Assembly (NCBI GenBank): GCA_041180785.1
Contig: JBEGQV010000273.1
Span: 1-24,481 of the forward strand
DNA from: Sandaracinomonas sp041180785
GTDB taxonomy: Bacteria; Bacteroidota; Bacteroidia; Cytophagales; Spirosomataceae
Reading direction: 5' to 3'
Length of the DNA: 24,481 nucleotides
The position numbers were made by a program, and so were the translations under genes. The first letter of the stretch is position 1. Each line of letters opens with the position of its first letter. Below are positions 7,396 through 14,541 of this stretch, piece after piece. The notes beneath the pieces were generated by a model that was not told where the DNA came from, made no database searches, and saw only the letters and a list, made by a program, of their open reading frames with translations.

Positions 7396-8559
7396 ATGTC
7401 GAAAAAGATTTTGTTCATAGGTCATGATGCCAATCGTGCAGGTGCACAGATTGTGTTATTAAATTGGCTGAAAGAGCAAAAGAAAAAAGGTGTTGAAAAT
7501 TATTTACTGCTCGAATCGGGCGGTGCCTTATTAAGTCAATACCAAAAATATGCCAAGGTGTGGGTCTGGAAAGTGGAGCGGAATAAAGGCAATCGAATTT
7601 TAAAGAAATTACCTTTTTTCAAACGTGAAGAAAGTTTAGATGATCAACCAACGCGAGAAGAAGTAGCCTTGTTGATGCGAGAATTAAGAAAAGAACGATT
7701 TGACTTACTGATTGCAAACACAGTGGCCTCTTTGTCTTTGCTAAGACGAATACATGGTTTACGAGCAGAATTAGCTTGCTATGTGCATGAATTGGATTTT
7801 TCGTTGTCCATGTATGCTTCAGAAGAAGATTTAAAATTTTTAGCTGACAAAGTGAACAATGTGCTTGTCGTATCAGAGAAAGTAGGCGAAGTGCTTCAAA
7901 ACAGATGCCAAATTTCCTCGGAAAAACTAAAGATGTTCCCTCCAATGGTTGAGTTGTTTAAGAGTTCTCGATCCAAGCAATCTGACTTCTTAAAGCAAGA
8001 ATTAGGAATTCCACTTGATGCGAAAGTTGTGTTGGGTTGTGGATTAGCAGAATGGAGAAAAGGAACAGATATTTTTGTCCGCGTAGCGAGAAAGCTCTTG
8101 AAAAAGGGTGAAAATGTTCATTTTATTTGGTTAGGTATCAGCTCAAATTTATTTTCAGAAGAAATTAAGGCTGATTGTAGAATGTATGATCCGGAAGGAA
8201 AAATTCATTTGGTGCCTGTTAAAGCAGATGCAAAACCGTATTTTGAAATGGCAGATGTGTTTTTTCTTTCTTCGCGAGAAGATCCTTTTCCGCTCGTTAT
8301 GCTAGAAGCAGCTTCCTTGGGTATTCCAATGGTTGGTTTTAAAGGAACAGGTGGAATAGAAGACTTCTCCAAAGATTTGGGTCAATTGCTCGTTGACGAT
8401 TTAGATGAGTCTGAAGCAGCGGAGTTAATCTGGCAACAGTTACATTTTTCTGAAAAAGAAAAAGAAACCTTGTCTGAAAAATTAAAAATAAGAGCAAAAG
8501 AATATGATGCCTACTCTTTTAGCAAAAGATGGGATGTTTTAGAAAAAGAATTAGTTTAA
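7396..8559 (+). CDS. GT4-type glycosyltransferase embedded in the nuo operon
   Basis: The 387-residue product has the GT-B layout of family 4 glycosyltransferases. An N-terminal acceptor domain (KKILFIGHDANRAGAQIVLL at 3-22; HELDFS at about 131-136) is followed by a C-terminal nucleotide-sugar domain with VVLGCGLAEWRKGTDIF (211-227), VHFIWLG (241-247) and the donor-site motif REDPFPLVMLEAASLGIP (294-311), where Asp296 and Glu304 stand in for the usual E-x7-E. No signal peptide or membrane helix is seen, so it is probably cytoplasmic or peripheral. Members use nucleotide sugars to build polysaccharide, glycolipid or glycoprotein; the substrate here is unknown. It starts 5 bases after nuoF and ends 19 bases before nuoG, so it is almost surely in the nuo transcript. 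Its arginine codons differ from its neighbours: 16 of 20 are CGA or AGA and 2 are CGT, whereas in nuoG 12 of 21 are CGT. This suggests lower expression or later insertion. Confidence 0.88.
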   Translation: MSKKILFIGHDANRAGAQIVLLNWLKEQKKKGVENYLLLESGGALLSQYQKYAKVWVWKVERNKGNRILKKLPFFKREESLDDQPTREEVALLMRELRKERFDLLIANTVASLSLLRRIHGLRAELACYVHELDFSLSMYASEEDLKFLADKVNNVLVVSEKVGEVLQNRCQISSEKLKMFPPMVELFKSSRSKQSDFLKQELGIPLDAKVVLGCGLAEWRKGTDIFVRVARKLLKKGENVHFIWLGISSNLFSEEIKADCRMYDPEGKIHLVPVKADAKPYFEMADVFFLSSREDPFPLVMLEAASLGIPMVGFKGTGGIEDFSKDLGQLLVDDLDESEAAELIWQQLHFSEKEKETLSEKLKIRAKEYDAYSFSKRWDVLEKELV

Positions 8560-8578
8560 AGGTTATAACGATTACATT

Positions 8579-9610
8579 ATGAAAGTTACCATAGACAATA
8601 TAACCATTGAGGTAGAAGCTGGTACCACCATCATGCAGGCCGCTCGTCAGATTGGTCCTGAAGTGGCACCTCCAGCGATGTGCTATTATGAGCCCTTAAA
8701 AGCCTCAGGTGGAAAATGTCGTGCTTGTTTGGTAAAAGTAACAGCAGGTTCTGAAAAAGATCCTCGACCAATGCCTAAATTGGTCCCGGCATGTATTACG
8801 CAAGTTCAAGATGGAATGATTGTTGAAAATACCATCAACGAGCAAGTACTTGAAACAAGAAAAGGAGTAGTAGAATTTTTACTACTGAATCATCCTTTGG
8901 ATTGTCCGATATGCGACCAAGCAGGTGAGTGTCACTTACAAGATTTTTCTTTCGAACATGGTGTATCCTCTACAAGAACTGTTGAAGAACGCAATACGTT
9001 TGAAGAAACTGATCTTGGACCTTACATTAAGTTAAATAAAAACCGATGCATTTTATGCTATCGTTGTGTCTATGCTGCTGATCAAATTACTGATAAGCGC
9101 GTACATGGTGTTATGCACCGTGGAGATCATGCAGAAATCAGTACGTATATCGAAAATGTAGTCGATAATGATTTTTCTGGTAATGTGATTGATGTATGTC
9201 CTGTGGGTGCATTGACGGATAAAACGTATCGTTTTAAGAGTCGTGTTTGGTTCTCAAAACCAGTAGATGCGCATTGTGATTGCGAAAAATGTTCAGGAAA
9301 AGTGGTATTATGGTACCGTGGAGAGGATGTTATTCGTGTAACCTCGCGTAAAAATGAATGGGGAGAATCTTTAGAATTTATCTGTAATACATGTCGTTTT
9401 GATCGTAAGAAAACATCTGATTGGGTAATTGAAGGTCCAACAACAATCGCAAGAAATTCCGTTATTTCTGCCAATAAGTACGGTGCGAATTTAATTCGTC
9501 CTGCCTTTCCAATTCAACAAGCGGCACAAAGCTACAAGCAAATTGATGATGATCGAGATAGAAGCTTTTTGAAAAATCCTACTTCATTACCAGCTTCTGA
9601 AAAATTGTAA
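8579..9610 (+). CDS. nuoG: NADH-quinone oxidoreductase subunit G, short form
   Basis: NuoG carries the iron-sulfur relay from NuoF towards NuoI. This product has 343 residues against roughly 700-900 in classical NuoG. The ligand sets are visible: [2Fe-2S] N1b (Cys35, Cys47, Cys50, Cys72), the His-Cys3 cluster N5 (His105, Cys109, Cys112, Cys118 in NHPLDCPICDQAGEC), and [4Fe-4S] N4 (Cys157, Cys160, Cys163, Cys207). A further Cys-rich segment (Cys233, Cys235, Cys238 and Cys269/Cys272, with IRVTSRKNEWGES between) resembles the N7-type domain. The protein then stops, so the molybdopterin-oxidoreductase-like body is absent. Short NuoG proteins are common in Bacteroidota, so this is probably not a mutation: the stop lies one base before nuoH and no displaced remnant follows. 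It starts 19 bases after the glycosyltransferase. Confidence 0.95.
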   Translation: MKVTIDNITIEVEAGTTIMQAARQIGPEVAPPAMCYYEPLKASGGKCRACLVKVTAGSEKDPRPMPKLVPACITQVQDGMIVENTINEQVLETRKGVVEFLLLNHPLDCPICDQAGECHLQDFSFEHGVSSTRTVEERNTFEETDLGPYIKLNKNRCILCYRCVYAADQITDKRVHGVMHRGDHAEISTYIENVVDNDFSGNVIDVCPVGALTDKTYRFKSRVWFSKPVDAHCDCEKCSGKVVLWYRGEDVIRVTSRKNEWGESLEFICNTCRFDRKKTSDWVIEGPTTIARNSVISANKYGANLIRPAFPIQQAAQSYKQIDDDRDRSFLKNPTSLPASEKL

Positions 9611-9611
9611 C

Positions 9612-10736
9612 ATGGAACCAACAAATTCAATATTTATTGCAAAGTCTGTCCTGATTCTAGTGGTTTTCGCCATTACCTTAGGTGTAGCAGCTTATTCTAC
9701 CTATTTTGAACGTAAAATTGCAGCTTTCATGCAAGACCGTGTGGGTCCAGATCGTGCGGGACCTTTTGGGATTTTTCAACCGCTTGCTGATGCGGTGAAA
9801 ATGTTCATGAAAGAAGATTTTATTCCTTCTCATGCCAATAAATGGTTGTTTATCATGGGTCCTTGTTTATCCATGCTGACGGCCTTGATGACATCCGCAG
9901 TTGTTCCTTTTGGAGATACAGTGACCATCGCTGGTGTTACTTTCGACTTGCAAGGTATTGATGTGAATATCGGTATTTTATGGGTGTTCGGAATTGTTTC
10001 TCTGGGCGTTTATGGGATTTTGATTGGTGGTTGGGCTTCTAATAATAAGTATGCTTTGTTAGGCGGTATTCGTGCGGCCTCACAAAATATTTCGTATGAA
10101 TTAGCCATGGGTCTATCTATCATTGCGATATTGATGTTCTCAGGCTCTTTGTCTACTCGAGCGATCGTGGAAGCACAACAGGCTACACATTGGAATATTT
10201 TGTATCAACCACTGGGTTTTATCATTTTTATCATTTGTGCTTTTGCAGAATGTAATCGTACACCATTTGATTTACCAGAGTGTGAGACGGAATTGATTGG
10301 TGGTTATCACACGGAATATTCTTCTATGAAATTGGGATTCTATTTATTCGCAGAATACATTAACATGTTTATTTCCGGTGCAGTCATGGCAACCTTGTTT
10401 TTTGGGGGTTATGATTACCCAGGGTATGAATTTATTGCTGGAAAATTCGGTGAAACACCTGCCGCTCTTTTGGGAGCAGGGGCCTTAATTGGTAAAGCCT
10501 TGTTTTTTGTGTTTGTATTTATGTGGGTGAGATGGACACTCCCTCGCTTCCGCTATGATCAGTTAATGAACTTGGGATGGACAGGTTTAATTCCTCTTTC
10601 TATCTATAATGTGTTAGTAACAGGAATTGGTATTTTATCCGGACAACCAATCATTACAGGAGTAGTTGGAATTGTCGTTCTTTTAGGAGGACTTGTGATA
10701 TATGATCAATTAAAGTATAAGAAAAAAATTGCCTAA
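9612..10736 (+). CDS. nuoH: NADH-quinone oxidoreductase subunit H
   Basis: NuoH is the multi-spanning membrane subunit that forms the quinone tunnel with NuoB and NuoD. The 374-residue product has about eight to nine hydrophobic helices and the hallmark cytoplasmic segments: FERKIAAFMQDRVGPDRAGP followed by FQPLADAVKMFMKEDFIP in the first loop, and FAECNRTPFDLPECETELI followed by GGYHTEYSSMKLGFYLFAEY in the loop with conserved acidic residues. The ATG lies one base after the nuoG stop. Length is slightly longer than the E. coli protein but normal for the phylum. Confidence 0.98.
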   Translation: MEPTNSIFIAKSVLILVVFAITLGVAAYSTYFERKIAAFMQDRVGPDRAGPFGIFQPLADAVKMFMKEDFIPSHANKWLFIMGPCLSMLTALMTSAVVPFGDTVTIAGVTFDLQGIDVNIGILWVFGIVSLGVYGILIGGWASNNKYALLGGIRAASQNISYELAMGLSIIAILMFSGSLSTRAIVEAQQATHWNILYQPLGFIIFIICAFAECNRTPFDLPECETELIGGYHTEYSSMKLGFYLFAEYINMFISGAVMATLFFGGYDYPGYEFIAGKFGETPAALLGAGALIGKALFFVFVFMWVRWTLPRFRYDQLMNLGWTGLIPLSIYNVLVTGIGILSGQPIITGVVGIVVLLGGLVIYDQLKYKKKIA

Positions 10737-10737
10737 T

Positions 10738-11256
10738 ATGAAATTAACGAATCGAACAAAGGTACTTGAACAGGGTGAAATGACCCTTGCTGAGCGTTTG
10801 TATTTGCCGGCAATTGTTGGTGGAATGGCCACTACGTTAAAACACTTTTTTCAAAAACCGGTCACCATCAAATACCCAGAGCAACAACGATATTTGGGAC
10901 CTATTTACCGTGGACACCATATATTGAAAAGAGATGAGCAAGGTGCCGAAAGATGTACCGCTTGTGGTTTATGTGCGGTTGCTTGTCCGGCCGAAGCCAT
11001 TTCAATGGTAGCTGGGGAACGAAAACCAGGAGAAGAGAACTTATACCGCGAAGAGAAATATGCGCAAGTGTATGAAATCAATATGCTTCGTTGTATCTTC
11101 TGTGGATTATGTGAGGAGGCTTGTCCAAAACAAGCTATTTACCTTCGTCATGATAAAATTGTACCGGCTTTCCACGAAAGAGATGAGGTTATTTACGGTA
11201 AAGATAAATTAGTAGAAAAAATGGACCAACGCTACTTGCGCGAAGGTTGGAAATAA
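10738..11256 (+). CDS. nuoI: NADH-quinone oxidoreductase subunit I (two [4Fe-4S] clusters)
   Basis: NuoI is the ferredoxin-like subunit carrying clusters N6a and N6b between NuoG and NuoB. Both motifs are intact: Cys73, Cys76, Cys79 and Cys83 (CTACGLCAVACP) and Cys119, Cys122, Cys125 and Cys129 (CIFCGLCEEACP), numbered from the ATG at 10738. I chose this ATG, one base after the nuoH stop, giving 172 residues. A longer frame could begin at a TTG at 10729 but would overlap the end of nuoH and adds only three residues with no conservation value. An amphipathic N-terminal region (about 20-45, with GGMATTLKHFF) probably contacts the membrane arm. Six bases separate it from nuoJ. Confidence 0.97.
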   Translation: MKLTNRTKVLEQGEMTLAERLYLPAIVGGMATTLKHFFQKPVTIKYPEQQRYLGPIYRGHHILKRDEQGAERCTACGLCAVACPAEAISMVAGERKPGEENLYREEKYAQVYEINMLRCIFCGLCEEACPKQAIYLRHDKIVPAFHERDEVIYGKDKLVEKMDQRYLREGWK

Positions 11257-11262
11257 ATTGAT

Positions 11263-11778
11263 ATGGAAATTGCAAATTACTGGTATTTTCTTTCTGGATT
11301 AACCCTTTTAAGCGCCTTGATGGTGGTGTTATCCAAGAATCCTATTCATAGTGTCTTGTATTTAGTCTTTACGTTTTTTTGTATTTCAGGACATTATGTG
11401 CTCTTAAATGCACAATTTTTGATGGCCGTAAACATCATCGTTTATGCAGGTGCAATTATGGTGTTATTCCTATTTGTGATCATGATGTTTGATTTGAAAA
11501 AAAATATCCCTGATTCCAAAACCAATTTGACAAAACTGGCGGGCGTTATTGTTGCGGGGTCATTAATGGTTATTATGATAGCAGCCTTTAAAAATACGAA
11601 TTTTGGGGCACCTGACGAAGGAGACTATCTCCCACAAACGGGTATGGTTGAAAATCTTGGCCAAGTATTATATAATGAATATTTGTTGCCATTTGAATTG
11701 GTAACGGTTTTATTCTTTGTTGCCATGGTGGGAGCTGTGATGTTGGGGAAAAGGGAAGTTGGTGATCGAAATTTTTAA
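11263..11778 (+). CDS. nuoJ: NADH-quinone oxidoreductase subunit J, last gene of this nuo operon
   Basis: NuoJ is a small membrane subunit of the proton-pumping arm. The 171-residue product has about five hydrophobic segments. It carries the family signature in helix 3 (FLMAVNIIVYAGAIMVLFLFVIMMFDL region, about 47-73), with the VYAGAIMVLFLF core typical of NuoJ/ND6. A strong hairpin terminator begins about 10 bases after its stop. The genes normally next in line, nuoK, nuoL, nuoM and nuoN, are not downstream: the next gene is convergent and unrelated. These subunits must be encoded elsewhere if the complex pumps protons in the usual way. Confidence 0.95.
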   Translation: MEIANYWYFLSGLTLLSALMVVLSKNPIHSVLYLVFTFFCISGHYVLLNAQFLMAVNIIVYAGAIMVLFLFVIMMFDLKKNIPDSKTNLTKLAGVIVAGSLMVIMIAAFKNTNFGAPDEGDYLPQTGMVENLGQVLYNEYLLPFELVTVLFFVAMVGAVMLGKREVGDRNF

Positions 11779-11789
11779 GAACAAGTATA

Positions 11790-11818
11790 AAAAAAGGCCG
11801 GATGTACCGGCCTTTTTT
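11790..11818. terminator. Bidirectional intrinsic terminator after nuoJ
   Basis: A perfect 12-bp inverted repeat, AAAAAAGGCCGG and CCGGCCTTTTTT, flanks a 5-base loop (ATGTA). The GC-rich 6-bp core is followed by a T run on the + strand and, by symmetry, on the - strand. It sits between the convergent nuoJ stop and the 3' end of the next gene, so it can end transcription from both sides. Confidence 0.92.
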
Positions 11819-11838
11819 GTGTATTGAAAGTAGAAAGG

Positions 11839-12525
11839 TTATTTCTTAATGGCCTTGTTGAATACGCCAAATTTAAATCCAAATTGTCCGCCAATGCCTT
11901 GAATATTTTCAGTTGCATTTCGTCCAAAGGCAAATCGGTAATTCACTCCTCCAAACAGTTTTGCATATTTAAATAAATTGACTTCCACATTTATCCCTGG
12001 CTGTATGCCAAACGATTTGTCATAATTTTCAAACCAGTCTCTGTTATACTGAGATCGGTTGGGCCCTGGATTAGCCAATGGGTCAATTGGTAGTGGATCA
12101 ACTAAATACAAGGGTTCTTTTTCTTGAGCAATCATACCAATCGTTAAGGGGAAACTTACGTGCACTAATGCATTGGCTTTCGGAGTGTATTCAAGATGTA
12201 AGCCTCCGAAGCGTTGATTTGGTTGATTGATTCCTGAAAAATCTCTTCCTTTTCTGACTGAACTCATGGCAGACATACCAATTCCCCATTGGTTATTGAT
12301 GTGGAATAGGGCTGCTATGCCACTTTGGTTTCCCATCTGGCCAAATTGAGCAATCGGTGAAACGGATATTCCCCAAGATTTTAAATGAAAATTGGTGTTA
12401 ATCAAGGTTTTCATTTCTTTTTTTGGCTGTGTTCTGGTAGAATCAGAAAAACCTGAAGAAGCAAAAAGAGCGTTGGTGCTTACACTACTAAGGCAGATGA
12501 ATAAGGCAATGGGTTTAATGTTCAT
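11839..12525 (-). CDS. Secreted, probably outer-membrane, protein of unknown function
   Basis: I do not recognise a named family. The 228-residue product begins with a clear signal peptide (MNIKPIALFICLSS, cleavage perhaps near FAS at residues 21-23). The mature part is rich in Gly, Asn and aromatic residues with alternating hydrophobic stretches, for example WGISVSPIAQFGQMG, WGIGMSAMSSV, FGGLHLEYTP, LFGGVNYRFAFG and QFGFKFGVF. This pattern is typical of small outer-membrane beta-barrels of Bacteroidota. It does not end in the classical terminal aromatic residue: the tail is FNKAIKK. A Pro-rich loop (LVDPLPIDPLANPGPN) interrupts the strands in the middle. It is transcribed away from the LytS/LytTR pair across a 221-base region and could be part of that system's regulon, but this is only position-based inference. 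Confidence 0.7.
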   Translation of the reverse strand: MNIKPIALFICLSSVSTNALFASSGFSDSTRTQPKKEMKTLINTNFHLKSWGISVSPIAQFGQMGNQSGIAALFHINNQWGIGMSAMSSVRKGRDFSGINQPNQRFGGLHLEYTPKANALVHVSFPLTIGMIAQEKEPLYLVDPLPIDPLANPGPNRSQYNRDWFENYDKSFGIQPGINVEVNLFKYAKLFGGVNYRFAFGRNATENIQGIGGQFGFKFGVFNKAIKK

Positions 12526-12651
12526 GTGTTTGATTTATTTTTTCAAAGTAACGAGATATTTATCGAATATTGCATGATAAAAGACCTATTCGGCTAAATT
12601 GAAGATATACTAGTATTCTTTAGCGATTTGCTTTTTTTGGCCTTTTGAAGT

Positions 12652-12659
12652 CAAAATTA
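12652..12659 (-). promoter_or_regulatory. Candidate -7 box for the secreted-protein gene
   Basis: On the - strand the bases read TAATTTTG, an exact match to the Bacteroidota TAnnTTTG consensus. It would place transcription start about 120 bases before the ATG. No TTG is seen at the -33 distance, so this could be a chance match in AT-rich DNA. Confidence 0.3.
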
Positions 12660-12673
12660 GTCGATTTATCGAC
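12660..12673. promoter_or_regulatory. 14-bp palindrome, candidate operator
   Basis: GTCGATTTATCGAC is a perfect inverted repeat: 6-bp arms GTCGAT and ATCGAC around TT. It lies directly beside the candidate - strand -7 box and about 50 bases upstream of the candidate + strand one, a position suited to control of either gene. The binding protein is unknown; LytTR regulators usually bind direct repeats, so another regulator is equally possible. Confidence 0.35.
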
Positions 12674-12721
12674 CCTTTTAGGCTACTGGTTGTTTCTTTT
12701 TTCAATTTGGTGTATAATCAA

Positions 12722-12729
12722 TAGTTTTG
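12722..12729 (+). promoter_or_regulatory. Candidate -7 box for the lytS-lytTR operon
   Basis: TAGTTTTG matches TAnnTTTG exactly and lies 17 bases before the kinase ATG, implying a very short leader. An upstream TTTG at 12706-12709 is only 12 bases away, too close for the usual -33 element, so support is partial. Confidence 0.35.
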
Positions 12730-12746
12730 TAATGTAAATATGTTGT

Positions 12747-13802
12747 ATGTGGCAAGTTTGGAATTCTAAGAAAACACTTCGGACATTTAAGATTCTCTTC
12801 AATTTAATTTTGTGGGGAATGTGGATCGGACTCCCTTTGTTTAGTCCGGTGCATCATACGCATGAGGTTTCTCCTCATAATCATCCAGAGTTTTCAGAAC
12901 ATACTTGGATTGAGCTAGCGGTTGTGGTACCCATGTTTTATTTTATCACCCTGTTTTTAGTTCCTACCATTTTTAAAAAACACGGCGTGTTTTGGTACAT
13001 CGCAGGTATTGTTTTGTCAGTATTTGCCTTTTATTATATTGAATTATTTGTTCAAGAATATGTCATTCAATTTGAACATGAGGAAGCAACCGTTTTTGGT
13101 GTGGAAGGACTTTTTCCTATTGTGATGATTGCTGGAATTGGTTCTACGTATGGACTGTTGTTGGAATTCATTCAAATACAAGCTGAAAAAGCCGAGGAAC
13201 ATCAAGAACAAATGCAATCAGAATTGTCTTTTTTAAGGTCGCAAATTAGCCCACATTTTATCTTTAATGTGCTCAATAGCATTGTTTACTTAGTCCGCAC
13301 AAAAGCGCATCAAGAAGCGGAAGATGTAACTTTGAAGCTTTCTTCTTTGATGCGGTATATGTTATATGATTCAGATCAAACCATGATTCCATTGTCGAAG
13401 GAATTAGAATATTTAAAAAACTATATTGATTTACAAAAAACTCGTTTTGGGGAAGATATTGCCATTAATTTTAAAGAAGAAGGGGTGGTTAGAAGTTGTA
13501 TGATTGAGCCCATGTTGCTCATTCCATTTATTGAAAATGCGTTTAAACATGGGGTAAATCAAGTGAAAGAGCCTCAAATTCAAATACATTTTGGCATAAA
13601 TGATGGATTTTTAGATTTTTCTGTTTTAAATAAAATTGGAGAGCCCAATCTGGACTCCAATGAACCGAATTCAGGAATCGGTTTAAAAAATGTAAAACGC
13701 AGATTGCAATTGTTGTACCCAGAAAAACATGTATTGGCCATTAGCGACACAGATGGTTTTTTTAAAGTACATTTAACGATGACCTTAGATAAAAAGATTT
13801 GA
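12747..13802 (+). CDS. LytS/YehU-type sensor histidine kinase with His-rich sensor loop
   Basis: This 351-residue membrane kinase should phosphorylate the response regulator encoded one base downstream. About four hydrophobic segments (residues 14-34, 54-76, 82-103, 121-141) lead into a short coiled linker (QAEKAEEHQEQMQSELSFL). The His_kinase domain follows with phospho-acceptor His170 in QISPHFIFNVLNS. The ATP-binding part has PFIENAFKHGV (Asn263) and the glycine box SGIGLKNVKRRL at 309-320. There is no PAS, HAMP or 7TMR domain. The first loop, residues 35-53, holds six histidines (36, 37, 39, 44, 46, 52) plus acidic residues. By the positive-inside rule it faces the periplasm, which hints at metal or pH sensing. 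The start at 12747 is the only nearby ATG in frame; two earlier ATGs (12732, 12740) run quickly into stops. Confidence 0.93.
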   Translation: MWQVWNSKKTLRTFKILFNLILWGMWIGLPLFSPVHHTHEVSPHNHPEFSEHTWIELAVVVPMFYFITLFLVPTIFKKHGVFWYIAGIVLSVFAFYYIELFVQEYVIQFEHEEATVFGVEGLFPIVMIAGIGSTYGLLLEFIQIQAEKAEEHQEQMQSELSFLRSQISPHFIFNVLNSIVYLVRTKAHQEAEDVTLKLSSLMRYMLYDSDQTMIPLSKELEYLKNYIDLQKTRFGEDIAINFKEEGVVRSCMIEPMLLIPFIENAFKHGVNQVKEPQIQIHFGINDGFLDFSVLNKIGEPNLDSNEPNSGIGLKNVKRRLQLLYPEKHVLAISDTDGFFKVHLTMTLDKKI

Positions 13803-13803
13803 T

Positions 13804-14541
13804 ATGGAAAAAATGAATTGTATTGTAGTAGATGATGAGAGCATGGGTAGAAAATTGGTCGAAGAAAATATTCGACAAATTCCATTTTTGAATTTGGTAG
13901 CTTCTTGTAAAAATGCTTTTGAAGCGATGGAGGCATTATCCAATCATTCGGTTGATCTTATTTTTTCTGATATTCAGATGCCAGGCATGTTAGGGACACA
14001 GTTTTTACAATCATTAAAAGACAAGCCTCTGGTGATTTTTGTAACCGCTTATGAACAATATGCGGTAGAAAGTTTTTCCATGGATGTGGTCGATTATTTA
14101 GTGAAACCAGTATCTTTAGAACGTTTTACTTTGGCAGTACACAAAGCATTAAAAATATTCAATGCAGAGAAAAAATCGCCTATTCTTGTTCCAGCCGAGT
14201 CAACAAATTTGCTGCCATCCAAGGAAGATTTTTTCTTTGTGAATGTGGAATATTCCTTGGTTAAAATACCTATTTCTCAGGTGACACACATAGAAGGATT
14301 GAAGGATTATATCAAAATATATTTAGAAGGAGAGAAGCGTCCGATTTTGACAAAAATGACCATGAAGTCGATTGAGGCACGTGTAGTAGATCATTTATTC
14401 ATGCGTGTGCACAAGTCATTTATTGTGAATTTGCGAAAAATTGATTCTATTAAACACCAACGAATTAAAATAGGTACATTCGAAATACCTGTGAGTGATT
14501 CACATGCGGCCGAGTTGATGGAAAAAATTGGTAGTTTTTAA
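13804..14541 (+). CDS. LytTR-family response regulator
   Basis: The 245-residue product has a receiver domain (about 4-120) and a C-terminal LytTR DNA-binding domain (about 140-240). The receiver has the acidic pair Asp10-Asp11, phospho-acceptor Asp56 in FSDIQMPGMLG, Thr81 in VTAYEQYAVESF and Lys101 in DYLVKPVSL. The LytTR part shows FFFVNVEYSLVKIP, THIEGLKDYIKIYLEG and HLFMRVHKSFIVNLRKIDSI, standard for the family. It is translated one base after the kinase and clearly forms a two-component pair with it. Its stop overlaps the 3' end of tsaD on the other strand by four bases, leaving no room for a terminator between them. Confidence 0.95.
   Translation: MEKMNCIVVDDESMGRKLVEENIRQIPFLNLVASCKNAFEAMEALSNHSVDLIFSDIQMPGMLGTQFLQSLKDKPLVIFVTAYEQYAVESFSMDVVDYLVKPVSLERFTLAVHKALKIFNAEKKSPILVPAESTNLLPSKEDFFFVNVEYSLVKIPISQVTHIEGLKDYIKIYLEGEKRPILTKMTMKSIEARVVDHLFMRVHKSFIVNLRKIDSIKHQRIKIGTFEIPVSDSHAAELMEKIGSF

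Larger units (their letters stand above)
12526..12746. other. Divergent regulatory intergenic region
   Basis: These 221 bases separate the secreted-protein gene (-) from the histidine kinase gene (+) and must hold both promoters. The region is very AT-rich and contains no credible ORF. Within it I see a 14-bp palindrome and one TAnnTTTG-type -7 box on each strand, listed separately. No clear -33 TTG element at the usual 17-23 base spacing accompanies either box. Confidence 0.6.

Noticed and set aside
9500..9620. Frameshift or premature stop truncating nuoG
   Set aside because: NuoH starts one base later and no remnant of the molybdopterin domain is found in any frame; short NuoG is known in the phylum.
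10729..10737. TTG at 10729 as the nuoI start
   Set aside because: It would overlap the end of nuoH and adds only three residues; the ATG at 10738 directly after the nuoH stop is more natural.
12392..12577. 61-codon + strand ORF across the start of the secreted-protein gene
   Set aside because: It is mostly antisense to a better-supported gene with a signal peptide, and its product has no recognisable feature.
12706..12709. TTTG as the -33 element of the kinase promoter
   Set aside because: It is only 12 bases from the -7 box, while the usual Bacteroidota spacing is about 17-23.
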